This document shows positions 39,478-50,333 of a stretch of 64,000 nt of DNA, piece after piece (position 1 is the stretch's first letter; the number at the start of each line of letters is the position of its first letter). The DNA comes from Mytilus edulis (lineage: Eukaryota > Mollusca > Bivalvia > Mytilida > Mytilidae), in the NCBI RefSeq assembly GCF_963676685.1, contig NC_092352.1, positions 24,447,117-24,511,116 on the forward strand. The letters are read 5' to 3'. The position numbers were made by a program, and so were the translations under genes. Under the pieces are notes generated by a model, which was given only the letters and a program-made list of their open reading frames with translations, ran no database searches and was not told the DNA's origin.

Positions 39478-39645
39478 AAGATATATGATTGCCTTTTACA
39501 GCTGACTATGCGGTATGGGCTTTACCTCGGGCTTTGCTCATTGTTGAAGGCTGTTTGGTGACCTATGGTTGTTAATGTCTGTGTCATTTTGGTCTCTTGT
39601 GGACAGTTGTCTCATTGGCAATCATACCACATCTTCTTTTTTATA
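39478..39645 (+). repeat. SINE-like repeat, family J, best copy
   Basis: CAGCTGACTATGCGGTATGG ... GCTTTGCTCATTGTTGAAGG ... GTCTCATTGGCAATCATACC ... ACATCTTCTTTTTTATA. Relatives are at 7721, 43979 (both inverted), 58561 and as fragments elsewhere. It is non-coding and I recognise it as highly repeated in mussels. Confidence 0.7.
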
Positions 39646-39744
39646 TTATGAACAATTTCCTAAAATTAAAAATGAATATATGTAATAAAAAGAAGATATT
39701 TCAAAATCTTTTTTCATTTATATTCAATCAATTGTCAACAAATT

Positions 39745-39853
39745 GTTTGTGACTTTTTGTCCTATCAACTTTGTTACTTTATGCCTGAGTTTGACATGTG
39801 TTTGACTTTTTGTCCTGTGACTTTTTGTCGGAATGTCCTGTGACTTTCTGTTC
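39745..39853 (-). repeat. Inverted cluster of AAAGTCACAGGAC motifs
   Basis: GTGACTTTTTGTCC occurs in several variants (TTTGACTTTTTGTCCTGTGAC, GAATGTCCTGTGACTTTCTG). It is the reverse complement of the array at 39121..39290. Together the arms enclose about 450 bp that includes the family J repeat. Confidence 0.75.
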
Positions 39854-40055
39854 GTTTACCTTCCATCTAAATCAGTGAACTGAATAATTGTTTTTTGCAG
39901 AAGTCCGGGGAGTGTTAAAAAATCACATGTGCAAGTTGAGAGTCAACACTTACACAGGGACTACACAATACTTTTTCAGAATGTCAGCAAAAAAGAATCA
40001 CTGGTGACAGGGGAGTGTAACCGATGAATTGATCCTGAATCAGATAAGATTTTCC

Positions 40056-40240
40056 CGGTACGTCTAAACACCGCTCAGGAGGACCTCCTGGGTGCACACA
40101 TGCAGGACATACAAAGTGCACTCATGGCAGACCCTATATAGTCGCCGTCGTATCTGCACACATGATGGATGTATATATTCGTTATAGATCGTCATACACT
40201 TCTCATTTTAGAGTTAAATTTGCAAGCAACCTCTTGTAAG
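40056..40240 (+). mobile_element. Solo terminal arm related to the transposon at 43121..44929
   Basis: CGGTACGTCTAAACACCGCT, GGACCTCCTG, GGACATACAAAGTGCACTCA, CACACATGATGGATG and TTAGAGTTAAATTTG align with the first 140 or so bases of the left arm at 43121. No matching opposite arm is adjacent. Confidence 0.75.
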
Positions 40241-41375
40241 ATTTTAAAATAATAATGCTACTAAGAATATATTATTTCCCGGGCCAATTTTCGCAATTTT
40301 TTCGCCATATAAAATATTTAGGCGACTGTGCTTTTAGTGAATATAAACGATTACGAGGCCTCACGAATAAATATGAAATATACTGGAACATCGATTAGCA
40401 TAGATCGAGCAGCAGAGTAAACTTCCACATAAATCTCGAAGTTATTTACGCCGGATAATATAGACTGTGCTCCTGAATAAAGTTGTCAAATACATTAATT
40501 TGTGTTTTTTACTTCTACAAGAAATTTGATTCAAATGCTAATTACGCACCATTTGCTGAGCAGAGAATCATTCTAAGCCAGGAACCGTCTATACTAACTG
40601 ATAACAGTAAGAATAGAAAGTCTCTGTAAAAAGGCAGTCAATCCTAACAGAACTGTATTAACTTAATGATACATGTACATCAAGTTCCAGCACCTCACCA
40701 AGCACCCTTGCCTTGCATACTGAGATGGCAAACTGGTGTGTGTCAGTATTTTAATATAAAACTGCGTAGGTTCATATCGTTTGATTAAACGTTTGTTTGG
40801 TTATTTTTTAAGGATCGTTGTAAAATTATATCTAAATCTTTGTTAAAATACGATTTTAAATTGTTCAATTCTTTCTATTTCATAATTTTGTCAAAGTCTA
40901 CTTTTTAAAGTTTTAAATTTTACAGAAAAAATGAATATTCCATTTTGATTTGAAGAAAATCTTTTTGAACTGTCATGACATGGTGTTGCAAAGCTGATTA
41001 CAGGTAAGTATAACATACAGTAATTTTCCATTTCGACAGTGCGTGTATTCTCGGGTGTGTATAACGTATAGTTTTCTAGAGAACATCCTGTCTACGTGTA
41101 ATACAGATTGATGACATTATACAACATTTCTTTGTCCATTCCCTATTTCAACACCACTAATTTTTCGAAGAAAAAAAATCGAAAAAATTTTTATATAAAA
41201 TTAAGAAGAAAAGTAGCAAATATAAACTTCAGTAATTGCGCATTGAGTAAACATAATTCCAATATTGCATGAACAAATCCGTGAGAAAACGTATATATAC
41301 ATGTATGAATAAAGATGTGTTTTAAAAGACCTATTGGCATTATTTCACACTAGGACCTAAGATAACTAGAACTAA

Positions 41376-41508
41376 GCAATGGTTGATCCAGAAATTTTCA
41401 TAAGTGTGGACTCATTGACTGCCTTAAAGTGTTCACGTCCAGTCATGCTTCCGTGATTCCCTATATAATCTACCATTTGTTTCCAAAGATTTAGGAGGGG
41501 GGCTGGTA
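41376..41508 (+). mobile_element. Truncated family A element
   Basis: CAATGGTTGATCCAGAAATT ... CAGTCATGCTTCCGTGATTCCC aligns with the elements at 110 and 6912. It ends in a degraded GGAGGGGGGCTGG, without the usual CCGCCTCTG terminus. Confidence 0.7.
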
Positions 41509-41533
41509 CACACATATATATATAAATATACCT

Positions 41534-41691
41534 CTGCGGCGGAGCCAGCCATTTGAAAAGGAGGGGGGTCTCAACCCAGGACAAAAGGGGGAGGGGGTGG
41601 TTCCAACCATATGTCCCCATTCAAATGCATTGATCGTTCAAAAAAAGGGGAGGTTCCAACCCCCGAAACCCTCCCCCTGGATCCGCCACTG
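41534..41691 (-). mobile_element. Family B element copy 1 (CAGnGGCGGATCC termini), 6-bp flanking repeat
   Basis: The ends CTGCGGCGGAGCCAGCC and GGATCCGCCACTG are inverted relatives of the family B termini. The flanks are ATACCT at 528..533 and 692..697 of the 41 kb block (41528..41533 and 41692..41697). The interior shares CCCATTCAAATGCATTGATC, GTTCCAACC and G/C-rich tracts with 44604..44767 in inverted orientation. Confidence 0.75.
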
Positions 41692-41745
41692 ATACCTAGT
41701 ATGCATATAATTAAGAACAGCTTTGAATATATGCATATAAAATAA

Positions 41746-41845
41746 TGGTACGTTTAAAAACCGTTCAGGATCTCCTGGTTGCACACAGGACATTAAGTAA
41801 CTAGGACATATATATATAATAGTAAGAGTTCAGGGTATACATTCG
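41746..41845 (+). mobile_element. Degraded solo arm related to the transposon at 43121..44929
   Basis: GGTACGTTTAAAAACCGTTC, AGGA.CTCCTGGTTGCACACA and GGACATTAAG resemble the arm at 40056 and 43121. It is more diverged and shorter. Confidence 0.6.
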
Positions 41846-43978
41846 ATAACTAACATATTTTATAATTTTGTTATTTTTGTTTTGATAAAATCAGAGACAT
41901 ATAATACATGTATTGAGACATATATATATGTGTGTCTCTGAAAAAATCAAACCATCTTTAAAGAAGTTATTTCAGTTTGAATCGACTGTCTTTTGCATTA
42001 GAATTCCAAAACGTTAATGTTATTTACAAATGCCAAAACCTGCAAGAAAGAAACATTTATATTCGGTGATTTTTACACTAAACGTTTTCGTAATTTGTTT
42101 TAAAAAATATTAAAAAGTACATGTACATCGTTTTTTCAAGATTTGTATAGTAACTGGTTTAATTAAGTCCCCTTGATGAAATTTAAATTGCGAGACGCTA
42201 ATTAATAAACTATGATCTATCTATCGGCATGCGTCGTTATTTGGGATACGTCACGGATGGCCGATGATCATATTCAATACGATATACCAATCATCATTTG
42301 AATTTGGTCAATTGATCTTTAATAATTAGGACTAATTGGTGATGGCAGAGAATAAGTCGCTGGTGATGGTTAAAAACACATAGAAGTAAACTTTGCAACA
42401 AAAAAAAGGTTTCCTCGGAAAAAATTATGAAAATATATGAATATGCTAAATATTTTTTTTTTCCGAAATAATAATTAAAGACGTTTAGAAATAACAAATT
42501 TTCACAGTTGGGAAATTTTCAATTCAAGTTATTTCATTTTGAAAACGTTGAGAAATATAGATCTTATTATATGTTAAATGTGGGCCGCTTGGAGATCAAC
42601 TTGTGAAACCCTGCATAATTAGGGTTTGTCTACTTTCGTCTTTTTCAATTGCCAAACATTCTATAATCAAGGATTTGTACAAGGCCTTGTTATAATGAAT
42701 ATTATCGCCAATATCACCATAATTAAATAAAGAACAGATACAATATTCGCCTAAAGAGTTTGCCATCTAACAATTCAAAATGAAATGTTGAGTCGAAACT
42801 GAGGTACCAAATCTATAAAAAGAATCACTATTTTAGTCGAAATTAAACTGTATATATTCTTTTTTTCAAAACTCCTGAAATAATTTAACATTATCTATAG
42901 AGAGCTTACATATGCAAATCTGTTTAGAAGTATGTGAGCGTAAATAAAATTTGTTTATTACCCCCCCCCCCCTTTTTCCTTCTATAAAATTTAATTGTAA
43001 ACGATTTTCGTTCTTAATTTGTGTTTGCTCATTAACTGGGGTTCATGCTGTCAAAAAACAAAAATGTCTCCTTGTGTAAAAGTTATTGATAAAAAAAAAT
43101 TGAAGCTTCCAGAAGAATAACGGTACGTCTAAACACCGCTTGAAGGACCTCCTGATTGCACTCATGACATACGAAGTGCACTCAGGACCCTTTATAGTCA
43201 TCGCACACAGGATGGATGCATATATTCTTTATACGCTTCTTATCTTAGAGTTAAATTTGGTAGAATTTGAAATCGAACTTAGATAGATATCATTTGTAAT
43301 TCTTAGAAAATAATAAGGGCACGTGTCACTGATTACACAACTACTGAGCCATGAATTATCCAATCAACAAAATTAATTGGATTATCTTTATTGTTGTTTT
43401 ATACATTGTGTTGTTAGTACAGTGTGACCATGCGGGAAGTAATATTGTGACGTCTAGAATGAATATCACGATGTTTTAAGATTTTCGTCTTTTATTAAGA
43501 TTTCGTTCCATAAATTTTTAAGTTTTATTCTTAATTTTATTATCATGTCCTGGACCAGTAATTAATTCTTTGCACGAGTTTGAAAAGGGAAATAAATGTT
43601 CATACTTTAAAAGAATTTATATTAATTAAAGTTTTGTATATGGAATCCGTTCTAAACGGTAAAAGCCGTACTTTTCAAACAATCAAACTCATATACATGT
43701 AGTTAGATGTTATTTCTCATTTTTATCGAACTTGTCCAGGAATTTTATTTTTGAGTTATACGAATATTTTAAGAAATCCGTTTTTATTAAGTTTTTTTTC
43801 TCTAATTAAAGTCGTTTTGTCCAGTTTCACAAGCCTGAAACGAATTTCAATGCGAAAATAAATTCTGAAAATGAACTTGTCTCCGTTTTCGTCTCCGTTT
43901 TTTAAAAATTATGATATTTTGGGTATAATTATTTCTAAAAAAATATGTAAGTTAGATTGTAGTAGCGAGAAATTATAA

Positions 43979-44045
43979 AAAAGAAGATGTGGTATGATTG
44001 CTAATGAGAGAACTATCCACAAAAGACCAAAATGACACAAACATT
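43979..44045 (-). repeat. Family J repeat fragment inside the 1.8-kb transposon
   Basis: AAGATGTGGTATGATTGCTAATGAGA followed by CCACAAAAGACCAAAATGACAC is the reverse complement of the end of the 39478..39645 repeat. Confidence 0.65.
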
Positions 44046-44603
44046 AACAAAGAAAGACTATTTCGAAGACAGTTTATTGACACGAAATCTGTTCAAACCA
44101 CGACTAAGTCTTCGTGCACAGATTTCCGTTAAGGTTAAACTGAATATTGTACATAATTGTCTTCTCTTGTATAATGGTTTGTTGAGAATAAAGATATACA
44201 AATGTAATAAAATTTGATATTCAGTCAACATTGTGTTTGTTTAAAAACTTGATTTAGATAGAGAGAGAGAAAAGAATCACACTGAAAAACAAAAATCGAA
44301 CTTGTTACAGAAAAAAAACTATAAAATAATTTTCTTTATTCGTGAACTGCAAAACACAACAAATTAATTTACCCGTCATCATGAAAAATAAACTGAAAAA
44401 GCACATCGAATGAGATATATATTTTATTTTTTCTATATGCAAATTCATGTTAAAGGTAAAACTGAACTAAACAATACAATTCCTAAAAAACAATAAAGAT
44501 AATCCAATCAACAAAAGGATAATTCATGGCTCAGTAGTTGTGTAATCAGTGACACGTGCCCTCATTATTTTATAAGAATTAACATATCTATCTAAGTTCG
44601 ATT

Positions 44604-44767
44604 CAGGCGCGGATCCAGAGGGGGGAGGGGGTTCCGGGGGGGTTGGAACCCCCCCTTTTTTTGGCCGATCAATGCATTTGAATGGGGACATGTAGTTGAA
44701 CCCCCCCCTTTTTTGCCCTGGGTTAGGACCCCCCCCCCCCTTTTTAAAATGGCTGGATCCGCCCCTG
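44604..44767 (+). mobile_element. Family B element copy 2, inserted into the right arm of the 1.8-kb transposon
   Basis: The element of 164 bp begins CAGGCGCGGATCC and ends GGATCCGCCCCTG, 13-bp inverted termini with one mismatch. CGATT flanks both sides (44599..44603 and 44768..44772). The matching left arm of the host transposon (around 43270, TAGAATTTGAAATCGAACTT) gives the uninterrupted sequence, so the boundaries and duplication are directly visible. It is non-coding. Confidence 0.92.
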
Positions 44768-44980
44768 CGATTTCAACTTCTACAAAACTTTAACTCTAAA
44801 ATAAGAAGCGTATAAAGAATATAAACATCCATCATGTGTGCAGATATGATTACGGTAATGGGTCCTGAGTGCACTTTGTATGTCCTGAGTGCACTCAGGA
44901 GGTCCTGAGCGGTTGTTTAGACGTACCCGAAGAATAAATCATTTCCTGAACCTAAAATACATTTATCTGTAATTAAAGAA

Positions 44981-45095
44981 AATTCGCCTAAAACATTCTC
45001 TCATATAAAAATTCGCCTAAAACATTCTCTCATATAAAAATTCGCTTAAAACATTCTCTCATATAAAAATTCGCCTAAAACATTCTCTCATATAT
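44981..45095 (+). repeat. 29-bp tandem repeat, four units
   Basis: The unit AATTCGCCTAAAACATTCTC TCATATAAA repeats with starts at 44982, 45011, 45040 and 45069 (exact 29-bp period). There is one C-to-T change in the third unit, so expansion is recent. Confidence 0.95.
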
Positions 45096-45189
45096 TTAAA
45101 CAATTAATTGTAAAATAATTAATTCAACGTCGGACTTTCTGTCTGTTTACTAATACTTTTCTTGTTCAGTTTAGTTTATACCCATAATA

Positions 45190-45277
45190 GATGAACGGAA
45201 ATAAGTACTTTTTTTAGGAAAATTTACAACTAGATGAACGGAATTAAGTACTTTTTAGGAAAATTTACAACTCAAAT
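45190..45277 (+). repeat. Tandem duplication of about 40-50 bp
   Basis: AGATGAACGGAA(A/T)TAAGTAC followed by TTTTTAGGAAAATTTACAACT occurs twice in succession, differing by a few T residues. Confidence 0.85.
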
Positions 45278-46412
45278 TTTCAAAAACAAAATTCTACACT
45301 TTTTACCTGGATGTTTTTCTCTGTCTCGAAGCCGCAACCTTTGACCCCGTATCAAACGTAGCGACCAACACCTCACATGACGTATTCTCGATGTTGAGGC
45401 ATTGACAATATACAATCACATTTATCAATATACAGCAAGTAAGTAATTTGGTGTTGAATGCCAGTAGATCAGAATTTGTTAATTGAACTTTACCTGTTTA
45501 AGGGGCACTAGCTGCCAAATTCATGTTCTTCATCGATTTTAATAAAATTCACATTAAACGTGTATATAGTGTTGAATTGTTTATTAAAATGTTGCGCACA
45601 ATCTTGGCTGATATGCATAAAACCATTATATTTCATGACACTGCATGAAAAAGAAATTGACTTATCGTATAATACCAGAACCAGAGACATATATATTGTA
45701 TCTAATATCTCTGCCAGAACTAAAAAATAAACTACAGTAAGTCCACATACACATAAGAGGGTATGGATGTGAATTAACAGAATAGAGAACAAAGGACAAA
45801 GAAAAAAAAAGGAATAAAGAATAGTGAAAGAAAGAGAATAATGGAAAAAAGTGTAAGTTATTAAAAATATAACTAAAAAAAGAAGACAGAAAAAAAGACA
45901 CCCCTCCGAGACGAGCCTTACATGCACTGTTATTACCCAAGGTTAATTTTACGGCGGCTCATTTTATTTTGGCTTAGAAATAAACATAATTGACAAGTTT
46001 CCTTCCCCTGCATTCTCGATCCCACATGTAAATAGCACGGTGATTTTCAAAAAGACATTGATACATCATTACAACACACACTTGCCGTCAGTATTTGAAT
46101 ATATTGATTTAAAAGAAGGTATAGAAGATTAATGCACGCACACTATTATCCACCACTGGCCTAAATAGTTAGTCCGCAAACAACGAGGGTAATAAAAACC
46201 CAGCACTTTGAACACAGCCACCGGTGTGAATCTGAAAGCTTCCCACTATCCATTTCTACCCATAGAAAACTTTTGCCTTTCATTTATCAAAAATGAAATA
46301 TGTTGATATTAATGGTATATAAGAATTATTGGGGAATTCAAACCATTCCTATTGTAAGTGATAAAACTAAATTTATATCAGGGTGATTGAAATGAGGAAA
46401 AAAAGGGGGGAT
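45278..46412. other. No supported gene
   Basis: Overlapping minus-strand frames at 45508..45940 are Phe/Leu/Ser-rich translations of a purine-rich tract and read open in two frames at once, so they are composition artefacts. I see no clear repeats. Confidence 0.5.
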
Positions 46413-46544
46413 CAGGAGTTCAGGGCCCCCTGTTTGGGAAAAGAATTGGTTGATTATATATGGAATCACTGAGTCATGGCAGGAGCAGGCCCCTCTTAGG
46501 CAGTCGGTGGACCCCAACTATGAAAAATTCTGGATCCACCACTG
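46413..46544 (-). mobile_element. Family A element, inverted copy
   Basis: It ends GGATCCACCACTG, with GGAATCACTGAGTCATGGCAGG and GGGCCCCCTG in the order of the family A interior on the minus strand. The left boundary and target duplication are unclear. Confidence 0.65.
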
Positions 46545-46689
46545 TGGTCAGGGTGGTCTTCAGTTGTATTATCTTTTTTAAAAAAAAATACACCTGTATA
46601 GTGTATATTCTTTAGTGTAAATCAAGGGAAAATACTGTGAACTATCTGTGCATTGGGGCTTATTAAAAGGTATTTCGGGGGGGGGGAAG

Positions 46690-47255
46690 AAAGAAGGGAG
46701 GGTGAGTCCATGGGAGGTAATCCCCACCCCTTTCAATTTGAGAATATGCTATTATCTTGTAAACGGTCCAGATCCCCATCCCTAAACCATATATATTCTT
46801 GAATGGGACGATAAAACAAATCAAATGAAATTAAAAGGAGGTCTTTGGGGGTTTCACCACTCTGTTCAATTTGAGAATGTGCTATTATCTTGTGAACGAT
46901 CCAGATCCCCACCCCTAAACCATATATATTCTTGTCGGGGACAATAAAATTAATAATGAAATAAAATAAAAGTGAGGTCCCACCCCCTCTAGTTTGAAAA
47001 CTTGTAAACGGTCAAGATCCCCACCCCTAAACCATATTTATATATTCTTGTATAGAACAATAAAACAAATAAAAGGAAATATAGGGAGAGTCCATGGGGT
47101 TCACCCCCACCCCCACATGTTTGAGAAACTTTTAAATGGTTGAGATCCCCTGTCATCCAGTGGTTAGGTGAAAAAATTTCAGGATCCCTGATCCCCACCG
47201 TCAAACCATATATATTCTTGTATGAGACAATAAAACAAATCAAATGAATATAGGA
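46690..47255 (+). repeat. Irregular tandem repeat, four units of about 110-175 bp
   Basis: The anchor GATCCCCA.CC.TAAACCATAT..ATATTCTTG recurs at 46771, 46904, 47016 and 47190. Each is followed by GA.AATAAAA.AAAT and preceded by TTTGAGAA..T and a G/C-rich CCACCCC stretch. Unit spacing of 133, 112 and 174 bp shows indels between units. A minus-strand frame at 46989..47243 follows from the repeat. Confidence 0.8.
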
Positions 47256-47258
47256 TCA

Positions 47259-47314
47259 TCCCCTTTGTCTTGGGTTGGGAACCCCCCTTTTTAAAATGGC
47301 TGGATCCGCCCCGG
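47259..47314 (+). mobile_element. Partial family B element
   Basis: TTGGGTTGGGAACCCCCCTT TTTAAAATGGCTGGATCCGCC is the right-hand third of the element at 44604..44767, abutting the tandem array. Confidence 0.7.
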
Positions 47315-47529
47315 CATACCATCTAGCTAGCTATAAAGGCTTTAAAAATATGAAATCAAACAAGGAAATTAACAGTGTAGGCAACTGTTTTGAATTTAAA
47401 AAAAAGTCTTTTACATATATAACAATGTTAAATTTTTTGTGCATTTATTTTTGCTTATCGTATTTTCAATAATGGACAAAATTGCATGATTGAATATTGT
47501 AATTTAAGAAAAATCAGCATACATGATAT

Positions 47530-47640
47530 AAAATGGGAAGTGGAAACTGGGAATTTGACAAAGAGACAACAACCCAATCAAAGAGCAGACAACGGCCGAA
47601 GGTCACCTATGGGTCTTCAATGCAGTGAGAAAAATTCGGC
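47530..47640 (-). repeat. SINE-like repeat fragment (family I, copy 2)
   Basis: AAGAGACAACAACCCAATCA, AGAGCAGACAACGGCCGAAGG and GGGTCTTCAATGCAGTGAG are the reverse complement of 19131..19229. Confidence 0.7.
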
Positions 47641-49340
47641 ACTGGTCTTCAGCTCATAAATATGTATCAGAAATGAAAACGAGATACAGCTTTCAGTTGT
47701 ATTAATAAAAACCTCACAATAAGTTCTGAATATCAGAATATACAGTATTGCAAGATTCTCTCAAAATGTACACATAGAGCTGAAAAACTGTCAGTGACTG
47801 TAAAATTAATCATGCTAACATTAAAGTCCATGGAGTCCATCTTAATATGCATACTCTCGTACAAAGGAATATAAGTATGCAATAGACATCAAGTTTTCAA
47901 AAATAAGAGTATCTATGCCATTAATTTACGACAAGATCTTAATCAAGTAATAATTTCGGTTTGTTTAAATATTTCGGAGGTTAGTATGACCTCCTCTTTG
48001 GTGATGATGTTTTCGTTTTAAAGTTGGGAAAATTGTTTGTACATGTACCAACAAAAATAAAAACACAAAGTCAATCTAGAATTATGTTTTTATCATTTTT
48101 TTATGTTTAGGTTGTCAGCAAGATGAAAAGGACAAGTATGCAGTTCAAAATTCAAAATGTGGATAAGTTGAGGTTCTAGGTCTTACCTTTGCAGATTTTC
48201 ATATTTTGCATGAATGAAATCAAAGGTTATATGATGGACAGCAGAGAAAGAAAAAAACAACTTTTCAATTATCCTGCTCCTGGATAAATGTAAAACATCT
48301 TGTTTTTCTGTAAGTTTTATGCTCTGTTTTGATAGTGTTAGTGCATTCATCTTTCCAGTCTTTCCTCTAAATTGTAAGTTTTTGGTGAGTGTTCACCATG
48401 AATTTCAGTAAGTAACTTGTGGATTTACATGTATATACTCAAAATTTAGTACTAATATTAATGGGATTTTAGCATGACATCCTGCCAAATGCTTGTTAAT
48501 CATGTTTATGTTCCAGAACAAACAAGTATTTGGACTGTAGGCTTGCCCAATTTTAAGAAGTTGGTCAAGTTTATTACAAACAAATGTACAGTACAGATCA
48601 ACATAACTGAAATCTTTAATAGATTAATACAAAAAGTTTAATTGCAGTTAAAATAAAAACACAGGTTTGGTCAAGCTGGTACCAGACAGTACAAATATAC
48701 TTAAATGGTCTGACTGTACACATATGGTGGGACTGTAAGTTCTGGACCGTAAAAGTAACATCCGAATACTGATATGGTCTGGAACATTTATACATGTCTT
48801 AAAATTAATATCAAACACATTGGTGTTTGATAGAACTATAATGTTTTGGGATATCAAAATCAAAAATATCCCATTTTTACTTTTAATAAAGAAGAAGATT
48901 ATTGATGTATGTTTAAATGTATATTAAAATGAGACAGCAAGCCAACAACACAAAAAATAAGGATAAAACATACATATTTTTTTTGTATCAATGTTATAAT
49001 TGCCAATATGTTCAAGGTATTTTTTCATTGAAATAAAACACAAATTGAAATCTGTCTGAACTTCAAAAGCTTAAAGAAATATTGTTTCTGTTGTCTGCAT
49101 TTTGTATAATATACAGTGTTCTCCCCAGGATTTTTGGATAGCGCTGTGGTAAGCGCGTGATTTTGACAATTCTCAGTAACTTTGTCGCGGCGTGCGGTTG
49201 GTTTGTAATTGATTTGTTATGTGTTTTTCTTATATAATACTATTGATGTTTTCTCTTGTAATGATGTATATATTATATTGCAAATTCTTGTGAATAATGG
49301 AATGTTATTATAGGTGTCTAAAGTTTTAACATTGATCTTT
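47641..49340. other. AT-rich sequence without a supported gene
   Basis: No coding signal was found. CTCCCCAGGATTTTTGGATAGCGCTGTGG near 49115 looks like a short repeat I recognise from mussel DNA, but there is no second copy in this window. Confidence 0.4.
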
Positions 49341-49341
49341 A

Positions 49342-49550
49342 TACTGTAAATTCATAAATTATTGCGTGCATTTATTATTGCGATTCTGTCATTTTAGACT
49401 TAAATGCGATTTTAAATTTTACGATTTTGAGAAAAATCCTGTTTAATCCATATAAAATATTTCATAATGCGAGTTTAAATTATTGCGTTTACAACTCCGT
49501 TGCATTTTTCGCAATAAAAAAAAACTCGCATTAATTCCGAATTTACAGTA
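49342..49550. mobile_element. TA-flanked MITE candidate (Tc1/mariner-like)
   Basis: TACTGTAAATTC at the left and GAATTTACAGTA at the right are 12-bp perfect inverted termini. Further pairing covers ATTATTGCG with CGCATTAAT. TA lies at both edges, as for Tc1/mariner insertions. The interior of about 200 bp is AT-rich with repeated TTATTGCG motifs and no coding. Confidence 0.6.
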
Positions 49551-50333
49551 TATATATATATTATGTATATAACTTGGGAAAATACCCAAATGTTATAAAG
49601 AAGAATAAATTAATTGATTGTTATATGGTATTAGAATAGGAAGATGTGACAACCCTCCATCAGAGACCAAAGGATGTAGGCCGTTAGCAACTGATGACAC
49701 TGGACAACCTTTAACAATCAGTAAAATCCATATCGCATAGCTATTTTTATTGAAAATCATATTATTGCTACATGTATGAAAACAATTTTGTATAATCCAT
49801 TACTTTAGATTTTATTGGTTCTTTTTCAGAAGGATTGAAATTCACCACCTAGAATAAATGGAGAAAACATAGAAACAAGACCAGAATAAATTCAAAGACA
49901 AAAGTTGGATCAGTTATTATTTTCATCACTCAGTCAATGATTTGAAGTTCTTTTAAATTCAAAAAAATATTGAAACCACAATAATGTCAAAGTTCTGTGC
50001 TGAATGTCCAAAAAGTGGACTATACCATCAAACAATGCTGGATGATAAGAAACTATTAATGTTTTGTGTTGAGAGATATTGTGAAAAAAAATAGATTTAC
50101 TTAAATAGCTACTAGTATGTTAAGCCTAACAATAGAGTTTTTATTGATTTCAAATGGCAAATAATTGTGTTTCAAGAAAGTATTCTATAATTCATGAATA
50201 AACATATATTGATACTTACATTATCTGCTTTGTTGTTTAAAAGTTTAGTTTTGAACAGTTAAAGAACAATATGCTAAATTAACATTTCCCAAGAAAAAAA
50301 GATATTCAATTAAAAAGATTCATCTTATAATAA
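49551..50333. other. AT-rich sequence without a supported gene
   Basis: Nothing identifiable was seen. Confidence 0.45.

Larger units (their letters stand above)
43121..44929. mobile_element. 1.8-kb non-autonomous DNA transposon with long inverted arms and 8-bp target duplication
   Basis: The left end CGGTACGTCTAAAC and the right end GTTTAGACGTACCCG are inverted. Pairing extends over about 275 bp (43121..43400 against 44488..44929 minus its insert), including AAGTGCACTCAGGACCC, CTTAGATAGAT, GGGCACGTGTCACTGATTAC and AATTATCCAATCAACAAAA. AAGAATAA flanks both sides (43113..43120 and 44930..44937). The centre has no transposase, only a family J fragment at 43979 and a 61-codon frame of no recognised type. 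An 8-bp duplication would fit hAT-type insertion, but such long arms are unusual for hAT, so the superfamily is open. Confidence 0.85.

Noticed and set aside
44981-45095. 29-bp repeats resembling CRISPR repeats
   Set aside because: The units are directly adjacent with no spacers, so this is a simple tandem array.
45508-45940. Minus-strand frames of 139 and 92 codons
   Set aside because: They overlap in two frames over a purine-rich tract, have extreme Phe/Leu/Ser bias and match no domain I know.
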